From contig NZ_LVYD01000041.1 in assembly GCF_002077945.1 (NCBI RefSeq), positions 310,001-374,000 of the forward strand: a stretch of 64,000 nucleotides of DNA, given 5' to 3'. The translations under genes were made by a program, and so were the position numbers. Source of the DNA: Niastella vici (GTDB taxonomy: Bacteria; Bacteroidota; Bacteroidia; Chitinophagales; Chitinophagaceae). The notes under the pieces were generated by a model. That model made no database searches. It worked only from the letters and a program-made list of their open reading frames with translations, and was not told the DNA's origin. Of this stretch, positions 1-9,163 are shown piece by piece; positions within the stretch are counted from its first letter, which is position 1; each line of letters begins with the position of its first letter.

Positions 1-1013
1 AATGCCCGGGTGGCCAGGGCCTGGGTAACCGCACTGTCGATTCCACCCGAACTGCCCAGTATGGCCTTTGTAAAACCCATTTTGCGGAAATAATCCCTGA
101 TGCCCAGAATAAGCGCTTCTTTTATTTGCCCGATATTTTCATCAGAAGTGAGGTATTCAATGATCTTTTCGGGGTCTTCCACTTTACCCACGCGCATATC
201 TTTATCAAATTCCGGAACGGCCTTCAACGGTTTGCGTTTTGCCTTTTGCACCTCAATTTCGTCGAGGTTCACGATGGCAAAATCCTCTTCAAAATATTTC
301 ATCTCCTTTACGATCTGTCCGTTGGCATCCATCACCAGGCTGCCGCCATCAAATACCAGCTCGGTTTGTGAACCAATGGCATTGCAATAGAACATGGGCA
401 GCCCATATTTCAGCACGTTAGCCCGCACGATCTCTTCCCGGTCCTGGTCATGATCGTAATCGAAAGGAGATGCCGAGATGTTGATCATTAAATCGGGTTG
501 TTGCGTAATGAGCACATCCATGGGACATTGCCGGTACAATGGATTATCGCCGAGGTTCCAGATATCTTCACAAACGGTCAATGCTATTTTCTTTCCTTTA
601 AACTCCAGCACATTCCATTCAAACCCTGGTTCAAAATAGCGGTATTCATCAAACACATCATAATTCGGTAACAGTGTCTTATGTGCAACGCCCACTATTT
701 TCTTATCGTACAGCAGCCAGGCTGCATTAAACAGGTCTTTCCCTTCTTTTTGCGGGTTCCGTTGCGGACTGCCGATAATTACCCCAATGGTATCGGCCTG
801 TTCTTTTATGATGTCAATGGCCTTATAGCATTCGTTGATAAAATCGTCAAATTCCAGGAAATCGCGTGGCGGATAACCACAAATACTTAATTCGGAAAAG
901 ATCACCAGGTCGGCCTTCCGGCTTTTGGCATATTGAATTGCCCCCATGATCTTCCGGGTATTATCTTCAAAATTCCCTATATGATAATTTTGTTGCGCAA
1001 TGGCAATTTTCAT
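1..1013 (-). CDS. nadE: Glutamine-dependent NAD+ synthetase (partial)
   Basis: Makes NAD+ from deamido-NAD+ using ammonia released from glutamine, in the cytosol. The gene runs off the left edge, so only about 337 residues are visible. Residues 1-250 are a nitrilase-fold glutaminase with the Glu of FSELSICGYP, the Lys of HKTLLPNYDVF and the Cys of LTVCEDIWN. The synthetase domain starts near the edge with the PP-loop motif GSSGGIDSAV. The start ATG at 1013 gives MKIAIAQQNYH, typical for the family. A TAAATTTG box lies upstream on the same strand. It is divergent from gldB. Confidence 0.95.
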   Translation of the reverse strand, partial: MKIAIAQQNYHIGNFEDNTRKIMGAIQYAKSRKADLVIFSELSICGYPPRDFLEFDDFINECYKAIDIIKEQADTIGVIIGSPQRNPQKEGKDLFNAAWLLYDKKIVGVAHKTLLPNYDVFDEYRYFEPGFEWNVLEFKGKKIALTVCEDIWNLGDNPLYRQCPMDVLITQQPDLMINISASPFDYDHDQDREEIVRANVLKYGLPMFYCNAIGSQTELVFDGGSLVMDANGQIVKEMKYFEEDFAIVNLDEIEVQKAKRKPLKAVPEFDKDMRVGKVEDPEKIIEYLTSDENIGQIKEALILGIRDYFRKMGFTKAILGSSGGIDSAVTQALATRA

Positions 1014-1055
1014 TTTTGAATTTTAGGTTAAAAAAGCATCCCCTATTTGTAAGCG

Positions 1056-1086
1056 CAAATTTACGCCAATGTGCCAAGCTATACAA
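1056..1086 (-). promoter_or_regulatory. Predicted nadE promoter
   Basis: On the minus strand a TAAATTTG box (1056..1063) fits the Bacteroidetes -7 consensus TAnnTTTG. A TTG at 1084..1086 lies 20 bases upstream as a possible -33 element. The implied transcription start is about 35 bases ahead of the nadE ATG. Confidence 0.5.
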
Positions 1087-1185
1087 GCTTGGCCCGATAT
1101 GCCCTATATTGCAGGCCGTTACAACAAAAACCGGGTGGTTTGCGTTCCTTGAAACCCCATCAGATCAAACTATAAATATTGTCCA

Positions 1186-2202
1186 ATGAAACGAACAGGT
1201 TTGGTATTATTGATCGTTGCCGGATTATTTTCCTGTAAAGACAAAAACGCTCCCGACGTGTCGGATATCAAGATCGACCTTACAGTAAAACGGTTCGAAC
1301 AGGATTTTTTTGCCATTGATACCAACCATATAATGCCCGCCCTGAATCAGGTTGGGCAAAAGTATCCCCTGTTCCTGGGCGATTTTTTATACAACATCAT
1401 GGAACTGCCCGGTATAAGCGATACCAGTATGCAGGAACAGGCCCTGCTGAAAAAATTCATTGGCGATTACAAGCCGGTCAAGGATTCGGCCGATCAGGTA
1501 TTCCGAAATTTCGGTTCCATTGAAAAGGATATAAAAAAGGGATTACAGTATGTGAAATACTATTTTCCGAACTATAAAACACCGGCGCAACTGATCACCT
1601 ATATCGGGCCCATGGAAGGGTATAGTGATGTAATTACCCGCGATGCGCTGGCAGTAGGTTTGCAACTGCACATGGGCAATCAATATTCATTATACAGCAG
1701 CAGTATTGGTCAGTCGGTATTTCCCGATTACATCTCACGCCGGTTCACGCCCGATTATATTGCAGTGAATTGCATGAAGAATATTATCAATGATATAGCC
1801 CCTGAAAAAAGCGGCAGCAGTCCGCTGGTTGAGCAAATGGTTGAAAAGGGGAAGCGTTTATATGTGTTGGATAAGATCATGCCTTATACCGAGGATACAC
1901 TGAAAACAGGTTATACCGCTTTACAATTGAAAGGTTGTTATGAAAATGAGGGCAGAATTTGGAATTATTTTCTCACACAAAACCTGTTGTTCAATATTGA
2001 GCCCGTGAATATAAAAGCGTATATGGAAGAAGCGCCCAATACGCCTGAACTGGGCGACAAATCACCCGGCGCCATCGGGATATTTGTTGGCTGGCAGATC
2101 GTAAAGAAATATATGACCAAACACAGTGATCTTTCTTTAAACGAGTTGTTACATACCGATCCGAAAAAGATATTTGAAGAAAGTAAATACAGACCAGGAT
2201 AA
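1186..2202 (+). CDS. gldB: Gliding motility lipoprotein GldB-like
   Basis: Predicted lipoprotein of 338 residues. The N-terminus has a short hydrophobic signal and a lipobox (LFSC, Cys17), so the mature protein should be lipid-anchored and face the periplasm. The body matches the GldB family, including the early KRFEQDFFAID segment, the central YIGPMEGYSDVITRDALAVGLQ segment shown here only in part, and SPGAIGIFVGWQIV near the C-terminus. In flavobacteria GldB is needed for gliding and for type IX secretion; in Chitinophagaceae the role is assumed by homology. No gldC-like gene follows; the next gene is convergent, 8 bases away. Confidence 0.85.
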   Translation: MKRTGLVLLIVAGLFSCKDKNAPDVSDIKIDLTVKRFEQDFFAIDTNHIMPALNQVGQKYPLFLGDFLYNIMELPGISDTSMQEQALLKKFIGDYKPVKDSADQVFRNFGSIEKDIKKGLQYVKYYFPNYKTPAQLITYIGPMEGYSDVITRDALAVGLQLHMGNQYSLYSSSIGQSVFPDYISRRFTPDYIAVNCMKNIINDIAPEKSGSSPLVEQMVEKGKRLYVLDKIMPYTEDTLKTGYTALQLKGCYENEGRIWNYFLTQNLLFNIEPVNIKAYMEEAPNTPELGDKSPGAIGIFVGWQIVKKYMTKHSDLSLNELLHTDPKKIFEESKYRPG

Positions 2203-2210
2203 CCTGGAAA

Positions 2211-2690
2211 TTACTTCTTCCCAATCTTCGTCCTCAGCATTTCCCGGGCATTCTGCAGGTCGGTGATTGATTTAAACGAATCTTTAGGCACCAGGAAAAA
2301 GGAACGGGCATCGAAATACAGGTGAAAAAAATAAGGGCTTTCTACAAAATAGCTGAATTTTTTCCAGGGCCAGCCTTTTGATCCTTTTTCGGTTTCCAGC
2401 ACCACATTCTCCTCTTCAAAATGCATGATAAAATGGTCCTTAAAGGTGAGCGACCGGCGATAAATGCTGCCCGGCAAAATGCGCCAGATGACCAGCATCA
2501 GCATAAACCACAAAAAGGAAAATATTAAAAACGAAATGGCCTGAATTTTCTTCAGGTAAAACAATACCGCCGAGGTAATTGCAAATACATTGATGAGTAC
2601 CAGTAGGACCTTTATTTCCGGACGCATTAAAAAGTGATAGCGTAAAGCCTGTATCACCTGCTTTTTATCATAGCCAAATTGAACTGTCAT
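2211..2690 (-). CDS. YcxB-like membrane protein
   Basis: A 159-residue protein with two hydrophobic segments (about residues 28-47 and 51-72) followed by a soluble C-terminal domain of about 85 residues. The layout and the GWPWKKFSYFVESPYFFHLYF segment resemble proteins with a YcxB-like C-terminal domain, whose function is unknown. It probably sits in the inner membrane with the C-terminal domain in the cytosol. It is convergent with gldB. A promoter-like site and a terminator hairpin lie in its 220-base upstream region, so its transcript may be attenuated. Confidence 0.6.
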   Translation of the reverse strand: MTVQFGYDKKQVIQALRYHFLMRPEIKVLLVLINVFAITSAVLFYLKKIQAISFLIFSFLWFMLMLVIWRILPGSIYRRSLTFKDHFIMHFEEENVVLETEKGSKGWPWKKFSYFVESPYFFHLYFDARSFFLVPKDSFKSITDLQNAREMLRTKIGKK

Positions 2691-2748
2691 TCAGTTTTCC
2701 CCTATTAAGGCCGTAAAAGTAAGAATTCCCGGTAAAGTGGGGTTAAAA

Positions 2749-2774
2749 ACAGGGTTCAAATTAATGAACCCTGT
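2749..2774 (-). terminator. Terminator-like hairpin upstream of YcxB-like gene
   Basis: A perfect 10-bp inverted repeat (ACAGGGTTCA / TGAACCCTGT) with a 6-base AT loop. On the minus strand it is followed by five T, which fits an intrinsic terminator for leftward transcription. It lies 59 bases before the ATG of the YcxB-like gene and about 140 bases after a minus-strand promoter-like site. Confidence 0.6.
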
Positions 2775-3196
2775 CCAGCAGTGCACATGAAACAATCCCG
2801 CAAAGCGGGAAAGTCCTGTTTTCAGGGCAAAATTGTTCTTAATGGCTATACTTAAGGTTTAGTAATACGTCTCTCGAAATATGTTGAAGTGCGGGGCAAT
2901 TATTTCTTCTGCAAACGTACTTCGCCGAATGGGCGGAAACAATACCACTTTGTGGTGCTATTTTTATGGAGATTTTTCCTTAATGGGCTGTATAACAATT
3001 ATTTAATATTATTTCGTATACCGTGTTGCCCATGGGGTAAGCGGGTATTTTTTATTCATGTTTAAACATAAAAAGCCCTGGTAGCCAGTCCAGCTCATGC
3101 GGGCATACCACCAGGGGTAATATTTTAATGATTTTAAAAATGGGGGCAAATAAAAGCTGGCACAATAGCGCCTGCTTCGCCCAGTGAGGCAATACC
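2775..3196. other. Gene-poor intergenic stretch
   Basis: No convincing coding region. It contains a small hairpin (CCCGCAAAGCGGG near 2800), the minus-strand promoter-like site and AT-rich sequence. A 69-codon minus-strand ORF (3009..3218) overlaps the end of the small lipoprotein gene in another frame and lacks supporting evidence. Confidence 0.5.
2912..2945 (-). promoter_or_regulatory. Predicted minus-strand promoter
   Basis: On the minus strand, TACGTTTG (2912..2919) matches TAnnTTTG exactly. A TTG lies about 20 bases upstream. The transcript would start near 2905 and run through two hairpins toward the YcxB-like gene. Confidence 0.5.
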
Positions 3197-3319
3197 TCAG
3201 CGTATCATTCTGCCACATTTCGCCTTGCCATTGGCGGCTTCGAAAGGCGTAATATAGCGGCTGCAGGAAGCCAACGAGGCAAATCCAATTGTCAGTAAGA
3301 GCAATGTTTTAAATCTCAT
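3197..3319 (-). CDS. Small lipoprotein, 40 residues
   Basis: A short ORF encoding a typical lipoprotein signal: a basic start (MRFK), a hydrophobic run and a lipobox (LASC) with Cys19. The mature part would be only 22 residues and ends in CGRMIR. I recall similar very short lipoproteins ending in an ITPFEAANGK-like motif in other Bacteroidetes, but this was not checked. The ATG at 3319 was chosen because the longer upstream extension adds an unlikely hydrophilic stretch before the signal. Function is unknown. Confidence 0.5.
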   Translation of the reverse strand: MRFKTLLLLTIGFASLASCSRYITPFEAANGKAKCGRMIR

Positions 3320-3591
3320 GCGTGCAAAGGTGGTTTTATATAAGGGTAAAACGTGCTGATCTTTCAAATCAATACAAAAGAATATATAAAGAAATGTCAA
3401 AATAAGTAGATGAACCGGCGGGTTGTACGGGTAAATGGATAACTATTGCGATTTAGGGTTTTGAACGATCCATTGGGGCAGAAGCCTGCGCCAACCTGGT
3501 TTTGACAGCTCCGGCCGGGTAAAGGTTTCGGAAAATTGGGTGGAAGCCTCAGCCAACCCATAATTTGAAATTCCCGGCGGCCAACAAAAAA
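3320..3591. other. Intergenic region downstream of nrdJ
   Basis: No gene recognised. It holds two imperfect copies of a roughly 26-base segment (around 3471-3498 and 3537-3562, both containing GAAGCCT then GCCAACC). Open frames here look non-coding. Confidence 0.4.
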
Positions 3592-3617
3592 AATCCGCCC
3601 ATAAAAATGAGCGGATT
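3584..3617 (-). terminator. nrdJ terminator
   Basis: The inverted repeat AATCCGC / GCGGATT (3592..3617) has a 12-base loop and is followed on the minus strand by eight T (3591 down to 3584). It lies about 140 bases after the nrdJ stop and fits an intrinsic terminator for that gene. Confidence 0.7.
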
Positions 3618-3758
3618 GAAGTTTATAAATATAACCGTCCAAAAATTAGCATTTAATGTTCCTGATAACAGGCAATCATACCTTGCTTTGTTTCAGGTAC
3701 CGGCTACTGCTGCAACCGGCCAGGATATTGGAACGGGTACTTGTGATCGGGAACCCCA

Positions 3759-6700
3759 TTAACTACAGCCCATACTATTTCCGCAGTTGAGACATTTATA
3801 ACAGGTACCGCTGCGAATAGTTATATGTCCGCAGGTATTACAGGCCGGCGCATCGCTCTGCATGCTTTTAGCGGCTGCATTGATGGCATCCATGCCTGCT
3901 TCTGCTTTTTTAACAGTGGCTTTTACTGGTTTTAATGGTTCTACATCCGGTGCTTTCGCTGGTTTACCGGGCACAATGCGTACATCACTTAATGGAGGCG
4001 TTTTTTTTTCGTACTCCAGTGATGTGGGAATTTCATCCCAGTCATCGGTGCCGGTATTCATTACTTCGGGGCGGTCGAGTACATGCACCAGATCGGTTCT
4101 TCCCAGATACTCATAAGCCAGGGCACGGAATATAAAGTCAACAATAGATGTAGTGCTCTTGATATTCGGGTGGTCTACCATGCCCGCAGGATCAAAGCGG
4201 GTGAACACGAACTTCTCAACAAACTCTTCCAATGGTACGCCGTACTGCAAACCAATTGAAATTGAAATGGCAAAACAGTTCAGCATACTACGCATGGTAG
4301 CGCCTTCCTTGGCCATATCAATGAAGATCTCGCCTACGGTTCCGTCACCATATTCGCCGGTGCGTAAGAAAATAGCCTGTCCGTTTATCTTGGCTTTCTG
4401 GGTATAGCCACGGCGTTTTGCGGGTAATGTTCTGCGTTCTACAATGCGTGCCAGTTCGCGTTTCAGCCTGGTGTCGGGTGAGGCCTGTACGCGTTTTTGT
4501 ACTTCGCCCAGCAATTCGGTAATAGTCAATTTTCCTAAATCAACAATGTTCGATTCCTGTGGTTCAGCGGCAGGTGTCTTATCTGTGGTTTCTTCTTCCA
4601 CTTTCTTCTTCTTATCGCTCTTGTTGCTGAGCGGCTGGCTGAGCTTGGAGCCATCGCGGTATAACGCGCAGGCTTTTAAACCCAATTGCCAGCTCATCAT
4701 GTAAGCATCTGCAATTTCATCTACTGTGGCTTCATTAGGGAGGTTAATGGTTTTTGAAATAGCACCACTCAAAAATGGTTGTGCGGCGGCCATCATACGA
4801 ATATGGCCATGGGCATGAATGTAACGTTGTCCCTTTTTACCGCATTTGTTGGCACAGTCAAAAACGGGCAAGTGTTCGGCCTTCAGGAAAGGAGCACCTT
4901 CAATGGTCATGGTGCCGCAGATGTAATCATTGGCTGCTTCAACCTGTTCATCAGTAAATCCTAATGCTTCGAGCAGGCTCCATTCAAAATTAAAATATTG
5001 CTCAGGTTTGAATCCCAGGCGCTGCAGGCACTCTTCCCCGAGCGTGTAAACATTGAATACGAATCCGATCTCAAAGGCGGAAGCTACTGCGGCATCTAAT
5101 TTCCTTATCTCTTCGGCGATAAATCCTTTTTCACTTAGGGTCTGGTGATTGATGTGCGGAGCGCCAACAAAAGTGCCGGCTCCAACCGCGTACTTAACAA
5201 TGGATTCAATTTCACGGGTCTGGTATCCGAGATTTTTCAAAGCTGTGGGTACGCTCTGGTTAATGATCTTGAAATAACCGCCGCCACTGAGCTTCTTAAA
5301 TTTAACAAGGGCAAAATCCGGTTCTACGCCGGTTGTATCGCAATCCATTACCAAACCAATAGTACCGGTTGGTGCTATAACGGTAACCTGGGCATTGCGG
5401 TAACCATATTTCTCGCCTAATTGTACTGCTTCATCCCATGCTTTGGTAGCGGCTTTCAGCAGGTAATCGGGACAATATCTTGCTTTTATACCCTGGGGCT
5501 TAATGTGCAGTTTCTCATACTCATCTGCATCATAAGCTGCCAGGCGGTGATTGCGCATTACACGCAGCATATCTTCCCTGTTCTCTTCATACCGGGCAAA
5601 GGGTCCTAAAATAGAAGCCAGCTCGGCAGAAGTTTTATAAGCTACACCGGTCATAATAGCGGTGAGCGCGCCGGCAATGCCGCGGGCTTCTTCACTATCG
5701 TACGGTATGCCCATTACCATCAACATAGAACCCAGGTTGGCATAACCCAAACCCAGCGTGCGGTAATCGTAACTCAGCTGGGCCACTTCTTTTGAAGGGA
5801 ACTGCGCCATCAGCACAGATACTTCCAGCACAACGGTCCACAAACGGCACACATATTCAAAACCTTCTACGTCGAAAGTATTGTTAGTCTCATTGTAAAA
5901 ACGGCGCAGGTTGGCTGATGCCAGGTTACAGGCCGTATTATCGAGGAACATATATTCACTGCAGGGGTTGGAAGCATTGATGCGGCCACCCTTGGGGCTG
6001 GTATGCCATTCATTGATGGTGGTATCATATTGCGTTCCGGGGTCGGCACAACGCCAGGCAGCATAGGCAACCTGGTTCCATACTTCGCGGGCGGGAATGC
6101 GCTTCATCACTTTACCATCGGTTCTGGCCTTTAATTCCCAATCTTCATTATTATTGAGCTTGTTAAAGAATTCGTTGGGAATACGAATGGAGTTGTTTGA
6201 GTTTTGTCCGCTTACTGTTTTGTATGCTTCACCTTCATAATCACTGGGATAACCGGCAGCAATGAGGGCGCCTACTTTCTTTTCTTCTTCTACCTTCCAG
6301 TTAATGAACTCCATAATTTCGGGGTGGTCGAGGTCGAGGCAAACCATTTTGGCTGCCCGGCGGGTAGTGCCACCACTTTTGATGGCGCCGGCTGCGCGGT
6401 CACCGATCTTCAAAAAGCTCATTAAACCACTTGAGGTACCGCCACCGCTTAATTTCTCCCCTTCACCCCTGATATGTGAGAAGTTGGTTCCAACGCCACT
6501 GCCATATTTGAAGATGCGGGCTTCGCGCATCCACAGGTCCATAATACCTCCATCATTCACCAGGTCATCTTCTACGCTTAATATAAAGCAGGCATGCGGT
6601 TGTGGACGCTCATATGCTGAAGTAGATTTTTTCAATTGACCGTCAACGGCGTCTACATAGTAGTGGCCCTGCGGTTTTCCCTTGATGCCATAGCTTTCGA

Positions 6701-7124
6701 ACAAACCGGTATTGAACCATTGCGGGCTATTGGGTGTGCACGACTGGTTAAGGATACAATGTACCAGCTCTTCATAAAAAATAGTGGCATCCTGTTCTGA
6801 AGCAAAATAACCATACTTTTCACCCCAAACCTTCCAGCAGTTGGCCAGGCGGTGCGCCACCTGTTTTACCGAAGTTTCACGGCCCATTGAACCATCTGCC
6901 TGGGGAACACCTGCCTTGCGGAAATATTTCTGGGCAAGAATATCGGTGGCAATCTGACTCCAGTGCTTGGGCACCTCTACATTATTCATTTCAAACACTA
7001 CTTCACCAGTTGGATTGCGGATCACACTCGTTCGGTAATCATATTCAAATTGATCAAATACGGAGATTCCGTCCTTGGTGAACCGGCGATTGAACTGTAA
7101 GCCTTTCGATTTCTTGCTGGGCAT
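3759..7124 (-). CDS. nrdJ: Adenosylcobalamin-dependent ribonucleotide reductase (class II)
   Basis: Reduces ribonucleotides to deoxyribonucleotides with a B12-generated thiyl radical, so no oxygen is needed. At 1121 residues it is a long NrdJ type. An N-terminal region is followed by the barrel with the active-site segment NPCSEYMFLDNTACNLAS and the phosphate-binding APTGTIGLVMDCDTTG. The C-terminal part (from about residue 880) resembles the TSCPD domain. The last 25 residues carry a CxxC...CxxCxxC cluster (CNTCG, CYKCLNCG) that could bind zinc or act as a redox thiol. No cobalamin riboswitch was found upstream. The start ATG at 7124 gives MPSKKSKGLQFNRRF. Confidence 0.95.
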   Translation of the reverse strand: MPSKKSKGLQFNRRFTKDGISVFDQFEYDYRTSVIRNPTGEVVFEMNNVEVPKHWSQIATDILAQKYFRKAGVPQADGSMGRETSVKQVAHRLANCWKVWGEKYGYFASEQDATIFYEELVHCILNQSCTPNSPQWFNTGLFESYGIKGKPQGHYYVDAVDGQLKKSTSAYERPQPHACFILSVEDDLVNDGGIMDLWMREARIFKYGSGVGTNFSHIRGEGEKLSGGGTSSGLMSFLKIGDRAAGAIKSGGTTRRAAKMVCLDLDHPEIMEFINWKVEEEKKVGALIAAGYPSDYEGEAYKTVSGQNSNNSIRIPNEFFNKLNNNEDWELKARTDGKVMKRIPAREVWNQVAYAAWRCADPGTQYDTTINEWHTSPKGGRINASNPCSEYMFLDNTACNLASANLRRFYNETNNTFDVEGFEYVCRLWTVVLEVSVLMAQFPSKEVAQLSYDYRTLGLGYANLGSMLMVMGIPYDSEEARGIAGALTAIMTGVAYKTSAELASILGPFARYEENREDMLRVMRNHRLAAYDADEYEKLHIKPQGIKARYCPDYLLKAATKAWDEAVQLGEKYGYRNAQVTVIAPTGTIGLVMDCDTTGVEPDFALVKFKKLSGGGYFKIINQSVPTALKNLGYQTREIESIVKYAVGAGTFVGAPHINHQTLSEKGFIAEEIRKLDAAVASAFEIGFVFNVYTLGEECLQRLGFKPEQYFNFEWSLLEALGFTDEQVEAANDYICGTMTIEGAPFLKAEHLPVFDCANKCGKKGQRYIHAHGHIRMMAAAQPFLSGAISKTINLPNEATVDEIADAYMMSWQLGLKACALYRDGSKLSQPLSNKSDKKKKVEEETTDKTPAAEPQESNIVDLGKLTITELLGEVQKRVQASPDTRLKRELARIVERRTLPAKRRGYTQKAKINGQAIFLRTGEYGDGTVGEIFIDMAKEGATMRSMLNCFAISISIGLQYGVPLEEFVEKFVFTRFDPAGMVDHPNIKSTTSIVDFIFRALAYEYLGRTDLVHVLDRPEVMNTGTDDWDEIPTSLEYEKKTPPLSDVRIVPGKPAKAPDVEPLKPVKATVKKAEAGMDAINAAAKSMQSDAPACNTCGHITIRSGTCYKCLNCGNSMGCS

Positions 7125-7551
7125 AGGTTACTTAGTTTTTAACATGAATAAATCAGGGTAGAGGGAAAACGAAAATATCCAGTCAGGGCCAAAATTCCCA
7201 GCTTTTAATATGCACACCTGTGGAAAAAGCATGTTGAAAATACTATACCTCAAGCTGGGTGTGACTTACTCGATTTTTGCACAGAATACGGCCCTATGTT
7301 AATTAATTTATTTAGGCTGTTATCAAAAAAAAACGTATCTATTAAGCTGCTGTGCTACATTCCATTTTAGATGAAATTATGCTTTATAAACAACTGTTGC
7401 CAGTTACCGGTTTCCTGTTACCGGGCCCTTAATGCCGAACGCCTGCCGATAATCAAACTGCACTTAATTTGAGCCCAGGTTACCGGTATCTTGTAACCGG
7501 TAACTACTTACAAACGACCATTAGAGAATTGTTCTTTTTCTTTGCGCACGT
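7125..7551. other. Divergent intergenic region with repeat element
   Basis: Separates nrdJ from the DUF2490 gene. It holds AT-rich sequence, a TGTGGAAAA (DnaA-box-like) 9-mer near 7210, and a GTTACC-type repeat element at 7396..7506. No coding region is supported. Confidence 0.6.
7396..7506. repeat. GTTACC-type palindromic repeat element (copy 1)
   Basis: The left arm has GTTGCC-AGTTACC-GGTTTCC-TGTTACC units with 7-bp spacing. The right arm is its approximate reverse complement (GGTTACCGGTATC, then GTAACCGGTAAC). The core is about 50 bases. The same motif recurs at four other places in the window. Confidence 0.75.
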
Positions 7552-8307
7552 ATGTCTTTTTATAAACAATTAATGGTAATGATAGTTGGAATGGTTGCCG
7601 GTAATGAATCCCACTCGCAACTGTCATTATCGGCCTGGGCTACCACCAACAACCAGATTGCGATCTCGCATAAGGTCATTTACCAGTTGGAAGCCAGTTT
7701 CAGAAGCGATACCAAAAGAGAATACCTACAAACATTCTTACTTAGAACGGGCGCCTTTGTGCAATTGAACAGCCAATGGAGCCTGGGGGCCGGGTATTGC
7801 CTTACCGATAACCGGCGCACCATTAGCGGTGTTACGGGCTATGCCGCTGAACATCAGGCCCTTGAACAGGTATGGTTTACGCACCCGGTTTATTTTGGTT
7901 CGGGCCCGCAACACCATAAAACCATTATGCGCCACCGATTACGGCTCGAGAACCGGTTCCTGCCCCAAATGGTGGCCGAAAATGACCACCTCACACGCAC
8001 CGGCTCTTCCTTTAGCAACCGGCTGCGGTACCAGCTCAGGGAGCAAATACCGCTGGTTCGCACCCAGGCCGATTTTACAAAGGGAATGTACCTTTTGCTG
8101 CAAAATGAGTTCTTTTTTAACATAAGCGGGCAGCAGTATGTAAATGGAAAGCTATTTGATCAGAATCGCAGCTTAATGGCCACGGGATACCGGTTCAACC
8201 GGGCCCTTGACCTGGAGTTATCGTATATGTTACGGACCATCAAAGACGCCGGGAATGGGTGGTCGCACGAAAACCTGGTTCAGGTGACTGCTTTTACGAG
8301 ATTGTAA
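7552..8307 (+). CDS. DUF2490 family protein
   Basis: A 251-residue protein with an N-terminal hydrophobic signal (about residues 1-22). It has repeated amphipathic strands with aromatic ends, such as LLRTGAFVQLNSQWSLGAGY and RLRYQLREQIPL. This pattern and the terminal phenylalanine-containing VTAFTRL fit a small outer-membrane beta-barrel of the DUF2490 family, function unknown. It lies divergently from nrdJ and 91 bases ahead of the GGGP synthase gene. Confidence 0.75.
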   Translation: MSFYKQLMVMIVGMVAGNESHSQLSLSAWATTNNQIAISHKVIYQLEASFRSDTKREYLQTFLLRTGAFVQLNSQWSLGAGYCLTDNRRTISGVTGYAAEHQALEQVWFTHPVYFGSGPQHHKTIMRHRLRLENRFLPQMVAENDHLTRTGSSFSNRLRYQLREQIPLVRTQADFTKGMYLLLQNEFFFNISGQQYVNGKLFDQNRSLMATGYRFNRALDLELSYMLRTIKDAGNGWSHENLVQVTAFTRL

Positions 8308-8347
8308 TGGCCTGAAAAACAATAATTGGTAAAAGTTTGGGTACCTT

Positions 8348-8379
8348 TTGGCCCCTTTCGAAAAGTTTTTGCATTTTTG
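8348..8379 (+). promoter_or_regulatory. Possible promoter of GGGP synthase gene
   Basis: TTG (8348..8350) followed after 21 bases by CATTTTTG (8372..8379), seven of eight matches to TAnnTTTG. The ATG is 20 bases downstream. Confidence 0.35.
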
Positions 8380-8398
8380 TAGTCACCAATAGCCCAGC

Positions 8399-9163
8399 AT
8401 GACGAATCGCATTTATCAATCTTTACTGCAGCATAAGGAGAAAGGACAGAAGTCATTTGCAGTACTGATTGACCCAGACAAGGTTACAGTAGAAAAAATT
8501 GATGAATTAACAGCATTGGCCATCGAAGCAAGGGTTGATTACCTGCTGGTGGGTGGCAGCCTTGTTGTCACTAACCGGCTTGATGAGGTGGTACAACAGA
8601 TCAAAAAGAACTGCAACATTCCGGTGATCCTGTTCCCGGGCAGTCCCTCCCAGATAACGCCTTATGCCGATGCATTGCTCTATCTCTCCCTTATTTCGGG
8701 CCGCAATGCCGAATTGCTGATCGGCCAGCACGTGATTTCGGCCCCATTCGTAAAACAAAGCCGGCTCGAGATCATTTCTACGGGTTACATGGTCATTGAC
8801 GGCGGCGCCCCCACTACCGTTTCCTACATCAGTAATGCAGCACCTGTTCCTGCCGACAAAAATGAGATCGCTATGTGCACGGCCATGGCGGGTGAAATGC
8901 TGGGCATGAAACTCATTTATATGGATGCCGGCAGCGGCGCCAAACGCCCTATCACCGAAAGCATGATCGAGAAAGTGGCGCAGATCATTGAAGTACCACT
9001 GGTGATTGGTGGCGGCATTACCGATCCTGAAAAAGCTTACCGTAATTGTAAAGCAGGCGCCGATATGATCGTGATTGGCAATGCCATTGAGAAAGACGCT
9101 TCGCTGATCAGGGAAATGAGCGCTGCTATACACTCTGTACCGAAAGTTTCCCGAACTATTTGA
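8399..9163 (+). CDS. Geranylgeranylglyceryl/heptaprenylglyceryl phosphate synthase family protein
   Basis: A 254-residue TIM-barrel prenyltransferase that would join a polyprenyl diphosphate to glycerol-1-phosphate, the first step of archaeal-type ether lipids. Motifs seen: FAVLIDPDKV, LLVGGSL, ILFPGSPSQI, ISTGYMVIDGG, YMDAGSGA and the phosphate-binding VIGGGITDPEKA. The family (GGGPS/PcrB) is present in many Bacteroidetes, where the physiological product is not settled. The prenyl length cannot be read from sequence alone. A roughly 500-base leader region separates it from the arginine operon. Confidence 0.9.
   Translation: MTNRIYQSLLQHKEKGQKSFAVLIDPDKVTVEKIDELTALAIEARVDYLLVGGSLVVTNRLDEVVQQIKKNCNIPVILFPGSPSQITPYADALLYLSLISGRNAELLIGQHVISAPFVKQSRLEIISTGYMVIDGGAPTTVSYISNAAPVPADKNEIAMCTAMAGEMLGMKLIYMDAGSGAKRPITESMIEKVAQIIEVPLVIGGGITDPEKAYRNCKAGADMIVIGNAIEKDASLIREMSAAIHSVPKVSRTI

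Noticed and set aside
3469-3562. Structured RNA from two similar GAAGCCT...GCCAACC segments
   Set aside because: The copies are short and imperfect, and no stable fold or known motif was seen.
7125-7551. Cobalamin riboswitch or NrdR box before nrdJ
   Set aside because: No B12-box-like sequence or NrdR palindrome pair was found in the leader.
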